This document shows, in pieces, positions 58,960 through 64,000 of a stretch of 64,000 nt of DNA. This DNA is from Fibrella aquatilis. GTDB taxonomy: Bacteria > Bacteroidota > Bacteroidia > Cytophagales > Spirosomataceae. A program made the position numbers and the translations under genes. The DNA is taken from positions 78,819-142,818 of the forward strand of contig NZ_JAFMYU010000020.1 in the NCBI RefSeq assembly GCF_017353255.1. The letters are read 5' to 3'. Within the stretch, counting starts at the first letter, position 1, and the number at the start of each line of letters is the position of its first letter. Under the pieces are notes generated by a model, which was given only the letters and a program-made list of their open reading frames with translations, had not been told where the DNA came from and did not search any database.

Positions 58960-61122
58960 ATGTACCAACTGATACAGAATTTAAAGTCCGGTGAGACAGT
59001 GCTGGAGGAGGTGCCGGCGCCGCAGGTGCGGGCCGGGCAGGTGCTCATTCGTACGCGGCGCACGCTGGTGTCGCTGGGGACCGAGCGGATGCTGGTGGAG
59101 TTTGGGAAGGCTAACCTGCTCAGCAAAGCCCGCCAACAGCCCGATAAGGTCAAGCAGGTGTTTGAGAAAATTCAGTCAGATGGGCTTATACCTACGCTGG
59201 GGGCCGTTTTTCGGAAACTCGACCAACCGCTGCCACTGGGCTACTGCCACGTGGGCGAGGTGGTGGCCGTGGGCGCGGGCATCACCGACCTGGCCATTGG
59301 CGACCGCGTAGCCTCCAACGGACATCATGCCGAACTGGTCTGCGTGCCCCGTAACCTGGTCGCCAGCATACCCGACGGGGTGAGCGACGATGAGGCCGCC
59401 TTTACCGTAATTGGAGCCATTGGCTTGCAGGGTCTCCGGCTGCTGAATCCTACCCTCGGCGAAACCGTAGTGGTGGTTGGATTGGGGCTGATCGGGCTGC
59501 TTACGGCGCAACTCCTGCGCCTGAATGGCTGCCGCGTTATTGGCCTTGACCTTGAGCCTGCCAAGCTGGCACTGGCGCAAACCTTTGGCATTGAAACCCT
59601 TAACCCCGCCAGCACTGATGTAATCCAGGCTGTTACTGAACTGACGGGCGGCGTGGGTGCCGACGGCGTGGTGATTACGGCCTCGACAAAAAGCGACGAG
59701 GTGATAACGCAGGCTGCCCGGATGAGTCGCAAACGTGGGCGCATCGTGCTGGTGGGTGTGGTGGGTCTGAATCTGAGCCGCGCTGATTTCTACGAGAAAG
59801 AATTGACTTTCCAGGTGTCGTGCTCCTACGGTCCCGGTCGCTACGATGCCGACTACGAACAGGCTGGCCACGACTACCCGCTCCCCTTTGTGCGCTGGAC
59901 CGAAAACCGGAATTTCCAGACCATTCTGCAACTCCTTAGCAGCGGTCAGTTGCAGGTAAAACCGCTCATTACGGAGGTAGTGCCCCTGACCGATTACCAG
60001 CAGATTTATGGTAAGATGGGCGGTAAAAGTTCAGGCGCTGGGTCGGGTGGCATTGCCTCACTGCTAAGCTATTCGGAAACGCCGCTGGTCATGTCGGCTT
60101 CGGCTACGGTACAGTTGCGCGAGGTGGTGGCCGGACCATCGGCCGGGGTGGTGGGCATTATCGGGGCGGGCAACTTTGCGGGGTCTACGCTGGTGCCTGC
60201 CTTGCAAAGAGCAGGTGCCACGCTCCAAACCATTGCCAGCGCCAACGGCCTCAGCGGCACCCTGCTGGCCAAAAAATACGGCATCGCCAGCAGCACCACC
60301 GACTACCAGACCATCCTGAACGACCCCACCGTTGACCTCTGCGTGATCACCACCCGCCACAACAGCCATGCCCGGCTGACCATAGAGGCCCTGCAAGCGG
60401 GTAAGCACGTGTTTGTGGAAAAGCCGCTGGTGATCTACGACGACGAACTGTCCGGGGTAATCGCGGCCCAACAGGCAGCCGACAAAACCGTCACGGTAGG
60501 CTTCAATCGGCGTTTTTCGCCGACGGCACAACGCGCTAAGGCCTTGCTGGGGGGCGATGCCTCCGGGGCGGTGCCGATGAACGTAGTTGCCACGATGAAC
60601 GCCGGAGCCATTCCGGCCAATTCGTGGGTACATGATCGGGCGGTGGGTGGTGGGCGTATCCTAGGTGAAGCCTGCCACTACGTCGACCTCATCACGTTTC
60701 TGACGGGCAGCCGCGTGATAAGCGTGTGCCTAAACGCCATGGGCCAACACCCGGCAGAGACCACCGACTCGGCATCTATCCTGCTGCGCTACGAAAACGG
60801 GGCTACGGGCGTAATCAACTACTTCGCCAACGGCAGCAAAGCCTACGCCAAAGAGCGCATCGAGGTCTATTCGCAGGAACGGACGCTCATTCTCGACAAT
60901 TTCAAGTCGTTGAACGGCTACGGGTTTCGGGGGTTTTCGAGTATATCGGGGCGGCAGGACAAAGGCCATACCGAGCAGTTCCGGCGACTGGTCACTACCC
61001 TCCGCGCTGGTGGCCCACCCCTGATCCCCTTCGCCGACATCATCAACACCACCGCCACCACTCTGGCCGCCCTGCGCAGCTTGCAGGAAGGAAGGTGGGT
61101 AACATTAAGTGGTGAGTGCTAA
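58960..61122 (+). CDS. two-domain oxidoreductase: zinc-type alcohol dehydrogenase fused to Gfo/Idh/MocA
   Basis: 720 residues. The first half (about 1-365) is MDR-like: VLIRTRRTLVSLGTERMLVE, GYCHVGEVVAVGAGITDLAI and NAD motif VVVVGLGLIGLLTAQLLRLN. The usual structural-zinc cysteines are not evident. The second half (about 395-720) is Gfo/Idh/MocA: GVVGIIGAGNFAGSTLVPAL, CVITTRHNSHARLTIEALQA, GKHVFVEKPLVIYDDEL with the EKP motif. Such fusions recur in polysaccharide loci next to a heparinase-like gene and a glycosyltransferase, as here. The product may be a modified sugar. The last residues (TLSGEC) are encoded by the palindrome that follows. Confidence 0.9.
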   Translation: MYQLIQNLKSGETVLEEVPAPQVRAGQVLIRTRRTLVSLGTERMLVEFGKANLLSKARQQPDKVKQVFEKIQSDGLIPTLGAVFRKLDQPLPLGYCHVGEVVAVGAGITDLAIGDRVASNGHHAELVCVPRNLVASIPDGVSDDEAAFTVIGAIGLQGLRLLNPTLGETVVVVGLGLIGLLTAQLLRLNGCRVIGLDLEPAKLALAQTFGIETLNPASTDVIQAVTELTGGVGADGVVITASTKSDEVITQAARMSRKRGRIVLVGVVGLNLSRADFYEKELTFQVSCSYGPGRYDADYEQAGHDYPLPFVRWTENRNFQTILQLLSSGQLQVKPLITEVVPLTDYQQIYGKMGGKSSGAGSGGIASLLSYSETPLVMSASATVQLREVVAGPSAGVVGIIGAGNFAGSTLVPALQRAGATLQTIASANGLSGTLLAKKYGIASSTTDYQTILNDPTVDLCVITTRHNSHARLTIEALQAGKHVFVEKPLVIYDDELSGVIAAQQAADKTVTVGFNRRFSPTAQRAKALLGGDASGAVPMNVVATMNAGAIPANSWVHDRAVGGGRILGEACHYVDLITFLTGSRVISVCLNAMGQHPAETTDSASILLRYENGATGVINYFANGSKAYAKERIEVYSQERTLILDNFKSLNGYGFRGFSSISGRQDKGHTEQFRRLVTTLRAGGPPLIPFADIINTTATTLAALRSLQEGRWVTLSGEC

Positions 61123-61204
61123 GTGGTAAGTGGTGAGTTTGCTGCCGCAGGCGTAGTACACCTGCGGCAGCAAACTCACCACTTACCACTTAGCACTCAC
61201 CACT
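61108..61204. repeat. junction palindrome, 44-bp perfect arms
   Basis: Arms 61108-61151 and 61161-61204 are exact complements with a 9-nt loop. Outer words are AGTGGTGAGTGCTA/AGTGGTAAGTGGTGAG and the inner part is TTTGCTGCCGCAGG. It contains the stop codon (TAA at 61120-61122) of the two-domain oxidoreductase and lies 10 bp before the next ATG, in a codirectional pair. It is the only full palindrome inside the polysaccharide locus. Confidence 0.97.
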
Positions 61205-61214
61205 CTCTCCCTAT

Positions 61215-62744
61215 ATGCTCCCACCCCTTCTCCTCTACTGGCGCACTGTTCGGCACCTGACGCTTCGGCAGGTGGTGTATCAGGTATGGAACCGGCTGCG
61301 GGGTCGGCCACGGCTGCGGTGGGCTGAGGCCGTGCCCGATACCGTGCCGCAGGTCCAGTTTCCGGTCACGTTTACCCTGTTGAATCAGCCCGTTACGTTC
61401 GCAGATACTATCGACTGGAACTACGCCGACAATGGTAAGCTGTGGACGTATTGCCTGAACTATTTCGAGGACCTTACCCCGCCTCAGAGCCTGGCGCTTA
61501 TCTACGATTTCATCCGGCAAACCCCTACCCTACGCGACGGCCTGGAACCCTACCCGATTTCGCTACGGGTATTGAACTGGCGGGCGTTTATGCTCGACAA
61601 CGACATCCACGATCCGCTGATCGAGCGGCATCTATATGCCCAAACAGCTCTGCTGCGGTCGCGGCTGGAGTACCACCTGGGGGGGAATCATCTGCTCGAA
61701 AATGCGTGCGCACTCACCGTAATGGCGGTGCATTTTGCCGAACGCAGTTGGTTCATAAAAGGCTCACAACTGCTTGAAGAACAACTTATTGAGCAAATTT
61801 TAACGGACGGTGGTCACTACGAACGCAGCCCCGTTTACCATCAACTTCTTACCGACCGCCTGCTGGATGTCTACGCCGTACTCCACGCCGACACCTGGGC
61901 CGACCACCTGACGCTGACCGACCTGCTGCGCTATAAACTGGGCCTGATGCTGGGCTGGCTCCGGGCTGTTACCTTCCGCAATGGCGAGGTACCCATGGTG
62001 AACGATTCGGCTTATGGCGTGGCGCCAAACACCGCGACCCTTTTGCAAAAAGCACAGGCAATGGGGCTTGTGCCTACACCTGTGGCACTGGGTGAAAGCG
62101 GCTACCGGATGCTGACCACGCCCCGCCTCGAATGCTTGGTGGATGTAGGGCCGGTGGGTCCCGATCATCAGCCCGGCCACGCCCACGCCGATACGTTCTC
62201 GTTTATACTGCATGTCGATAGCCAGCCTGTGATAGTTGATCCAGGCACGTCGACGTATCAGATTGGCGAGCGACGGGCGTGGGAACGGAGCACCGCCGCC
62301 CACAACACAGTGACTATTGGCGGGCAAAACTCGTCGGACGTGTGGAGTGGCTTTCGAGTGGGCAGTCGGGCCAAGGTTACGTTGTTGGCCGATGAAAAAA
62401 TCCGCCTGAATGCCAGCCACGATGGGTACAACTACCTAAACGAGCAACATACAAGATCAATAGAGATAGTGAATGATAACACAATCAAGATTAAAGATGA
62501 TTTTTTAAACAAATCCTTAATAAAGACATGCCACTTTCATCTAAATCCTTCTTTACATTTGGTAGAAGAAGGGCTGGTTGTGCAGGCGGGTAAGGTATTA
62601 ATCCGTTGCCAGAGCGACGACGAAAGCAGGCTGACAGTTACCCCGTACACGTTTTCGGCAGGTTTTAATCAATTGGCCCCTGCTCAACAATTGACCTTCG
62701 ATAGTGCCAGTACCACTGTAACGACTTATCTAACCGCCACCTGA
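61215..62744 (+). CDS. heparinase II/III family protein
   Basis: 509 residues. The N-terminal helical (alpha/alpha) part includes NYFEDLTPPQSLALIYDFIR and YHLGGNHLLENACALTVMAV, the typical HLxxNxLLEN segment. The lyase-like beta part begins ECLVDVGPVGPDHQPGHAHA, then DTFSFILHVDSQPVIVDPGT and AHNTVTIGGQNSSDVWSGFR. The family cleaves acidic polysaccharides by beta-elimination; here it would act on the polymer made by this locus, as in other Wec/Wbp-like loci. No signal peptide is obvious, so the location is open. A short AT-rich stretch near 62440-62580 differs from the rest of the gene. Confidence 0.86.
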   Translation: MLPPLLLYWRTVRHLTLRQVVYQVWNRLRGRPRLRWAEAVPDTVPQVQFPVTFTLLNQPVTFADTIDWNYADNGKLWTYCLNYFEDLTPPQSLALIYDFIRQTPTLRDGLEPYPISLRVLNWRAFMLDNDIHDPLIERHLYAQTALLRSRLEYHLGGNHLLENACALTVMAVHFAERSWFIKGSQLLEEQLIEQILTDGGHYERSPVYHQLLTDRLLDVYAVLHADTWADHLTLTDLLRYKLGLMLGWLRAVTFRNGEVPMVNDSAYGVAPNTATLLQKAQAMGLVPTPVALGESGYRMLTTPRLECLVDVGPVGPDHQPGHAHADTFSFILHVDSQPVIVDPGTSTYQIGERRAWERSTAAHNTVTIGGQNSSDVWSGFRVGSRAKVTLLADEKIRLNASHDGYNYLNEQHTRSIEIVNDNTIKIKDDFLNKSLIKTCHFHLNPSLHLVEEGLVVQAGKVLIRCQSDDESRLTVTPYTFSAGFNQLAPAQQLTFDSASTTVTTYLTAT

Positions 62745-63946
62745 TGAAATTACTTTTCCTAACCTATTATTTCGAACCAGACCTGAGTGCCGGTTCTTTC
62801 CGCAACACGCCATTAGCCTACGAGCTGGCCCGGCAGCTTGGCGACTCCGGAACGGTGCACGTTATAACTACTCAACCTAACCGCTACGCGTCATTTCGAG
62901 CCGAGGCAATGCCCAGCGAACAGCACGGCAACCTTCACATAGACCGGGTGTCGGTACCGGACCATACCAGTGGCTTTGCCGATCAAATAAAATCGTACGT
63001 ACAGTTTTACCGGCAGGCGCTGGCCCTCACCCGCCACGAAACCTACGACGTGGTGGTGGCTTCATCGTCGCGGTTATTTTCGGCCTTTCTGGGTGCTTAT
63101 CTGGCTCGGAAACGGCAGGTTCCGCTGATTCTGGACATTCGGGATCTTTTCCGCGAAAATATCCTGGAGCTGCTCAAAAACCCGGTAGCCTGGTTGGGGC
63201 TGGCTCCTACGCTAAAGGCCGTAGAGAAATACACCTTCAGCTATGCCAGCCACATCAATCTGGTATCGGAAGGGTTCGGCGACTATTTCAGCGACTATCC
63301 ACAAGCTACTTATAGCTATTTTACCAACGGCATTGATGACCCGTTTTTGCACATAAACTCGCCTGTTGGCCCTGCCAAAGGCAACGTGCGCACCATCCTC
63401 TATGCGGGCAACATCGGCGAAGGGCAGGGCCTGGAGAAGATCATTCCAGATGCTGCCAGGCAGTTGGGTACCGGGTTCCGGTTTGTGGTCATTGGCGACG
63501 GCGGCACCAAGCACAAGCTCGAAAAGGCTGTTGACGACGCCTACTTGACCAATGTCGACATTCGCCCACCGGTGAACCGCGCTACCCTCCTGGCCGAATA
63601 TGAGCAGGCCGACTACCTGTTTCTGCACCTCAATAACCTGCGGGCGTTTGAGCGGTGCCTTCCCTCGAAACTGTTTGAATACGCCGCCACCGACAAGCCC
63701 GTCCTGGCCGGGGTAGCTGGCTACGCTGCTCAGTTTGTGCGGCAACACGTGCCCAACAGCTTTGTATTCGAGCCTGGCAATGCCCCTCAGTTGGTGCATT
63801 ACCTGCACACAACGCCCTACCACACAGAAACCCGCACGGCATTCATCGAGCAGTTCGGACGGCAATCCATCATTCACTCCCTCGCCAACCAGATCCTGAA
63901 AACCGCAGGCGTGAGGCGGGAAGAAGGTTTAATGTACAATGTATAG
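62744..63946 (+). CDS. family 4 glycosyltransferase, WbuB-like
   Basis: 400 residues. It starts MKLLFLTYYFEPDLSAGSFR with the N-terminal GT4 loop, then VPLILDIRDLFRENILELLK. The C-terminal half includes RTILYAGNIGEGQGLEKIIP, FRFVVIGDGGTKHKLEKAVD and LFLHLNNLRAFERCLPSKLF, then EYAATDKPVLAGVAG. WbuB-type enzymes transfer N-acetyl-L-fucosamine in O-antigen synthesis; the donor here is not assured. Its ATG overlaps the heparinase stop (TGATG). The last residues (GLMYNV) are encoded by an AATGTACAATG repeat word. Confidence 0.92.
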   Translation: MKLLFLTYYFEPDLSAGSFRNTPLAYELARQLGDSGTVHVITTQPNRYASFRAEAMPSEQHGNLHIDRVSVPDHTSGFADQIKSYVQFYRQALALTRHETYDVVVASSSRLFSAFLGAYLARKRQVPLILDIRDLFRENILELLKNPVAWLGLAPTLKAVEKYTFSYASHINLVSEGFGDYFSDYPQATYSYFTNGIDDPFLHINSPVGPAKGNVRTILYAGNIGEGQGLEKIIPDAARQLGTGFRFVVIGDGGTKHKLEKAVDDAYLTNVDIRPPVNRATLLAEYEQADYLFLHLNNLRAFERCLPSKLFEYAATDKPVLAGVAGYAAQFVRQHVPNSFVFEPGNAPQLVHYLHTTPYHTETRTAFIEQFGRQSIIHSLANQILKTAGVRREEGLMYNV

Positions 63947-63953
63947 TGAACAG
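63927..63953. repeat. half of a junction element at the right edge
   Basis: GTTTAATGTACAATG, then TATAGTGAACAG. The 14-mer TTTAATGTACAATG also occurs at the end of miaB (complement of 13440-13453). In both cases it spans the stop codon. The matching arm would lie beyond the window or does not exist. Confidence 0.7.
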
Positions 63954-64000
63954 TAATTGGATTGCGACTAAAGAAGCGTTTTTGTAGGTTCACCTCCCCA

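Noticed and set aside
58790..58972. 60-codon ORF before the two-domain oxidoreductase
   Set aside because: It overlaps the promoter box and the next start in another frame and shows no protein-like features.

Overview
The window looks like a chromosome segment of a member of the Bacteroidota, most likely Cytophagales close to Spirosoma and its relatives. The basis is gene content (SprA of the type IX secretion system, a GldF-like permease, DUF4199 proteins, a sigma-54 activator/LptE/TPR/SecG run, Wza-Wzc type exopolysaccharide genes), promoters with the Bacteroidota -7 box TAnnTTTG, and starts without clear Shine-Dalgarno sequences. Most of the window is moderately GC-rich; two stretches in the polysaccharide locus are plainly AT-rich.

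Layout. 1-5 kb: the 5' end of a TolC-like gene, a class IV aminotransferase, a LolD/MacB-type ATPase, a Uma2-like protein, a DUF4097 surface protein and an outer-membrane barrel. 5.2-5.4 kb: tRNA-Gly(GCC) and tRNA-Leu(UAA), each with its own terminator. 5.5-9.8 kb: a large membrane/TPR protein, an unrecognised protein and a second ABC ATPase. 9.9-14.9 kb, minus strand: SecG, a TPR-like protein, an LptE-family lipoprotein, a sigma-54 activator and MiaB. 15.1-20.9 kb: a secreted TPR protein, then VanZ-like, GldF-like, two DUF4199 proteins, a dihydroorotase-like protein without the HxH motif, and GcvH. 21-25.1 kb: a Baeyer-Villiger-type monooxygenase, a GNAT acetyltransferase and a PAS histidine kinase. 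25.2-35.4 kb: SprA, followed by a two-gene cassette (polymorphic-toxin-like protein plus putative immunity protein) bounded on its far side by a second, about 96% identical copy of the last 186 bp of sprA. 35.6-40.4 kb: RuvA, a LysM transglycosylase, GatA, TatA and a YkvA-like protein. 40.6-64 kb: an exopolysaccharide locus with CpsB-like phosphatase, nucleotide-sugar dehydrogenase, Wza, Wzc, Wzx, Wzy, glycosyltransferases, AsnB, methyltransferase, WecB, hexapeptide acyltransferase, a two-domain dehydrogenase and a heparinase-like protein.

How the genes work together. The exopolysaccharide locus is a plausible complete Wzx/Wzy/Wza/Wzc export system. WecB and the dehydrogenase could supply UDP-N-acetylhexosaminuronic acids, and AsnB could amidate them. 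No priming glycosyltransferase is seen, so the locus probably continues past the right edge. SprA and GldF point to type IX secretion and gliding; RuvA, GcvH and VanZ are genes I remember as common neighbours of sprA in this phylum.

The most striking signal is a family of long, often perfect inverted repeats at gene junctions throughout the first 40 kb and again at 61.1 kb, absent from the interior of the polysaccharide locus. Arms are 22 to 56 bp. On the strand of the gene they follow they are C-poor, built from short reiterated words that differ between loci but recur in pairs. Several enclose a GC-rich core carrying TGCTGACGC or GCTTCGCGCT. They often begin at or before a stop codon and so encode the last residues of the protein. 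One forms most of the signal peptide of the LptE-like lipoprotein, and a decayed one appears to sit in frame inside MiaB. I read them as one modular junction-element family, part terminator-like and part mobile or expanding. That reading is an inference from this window alone.
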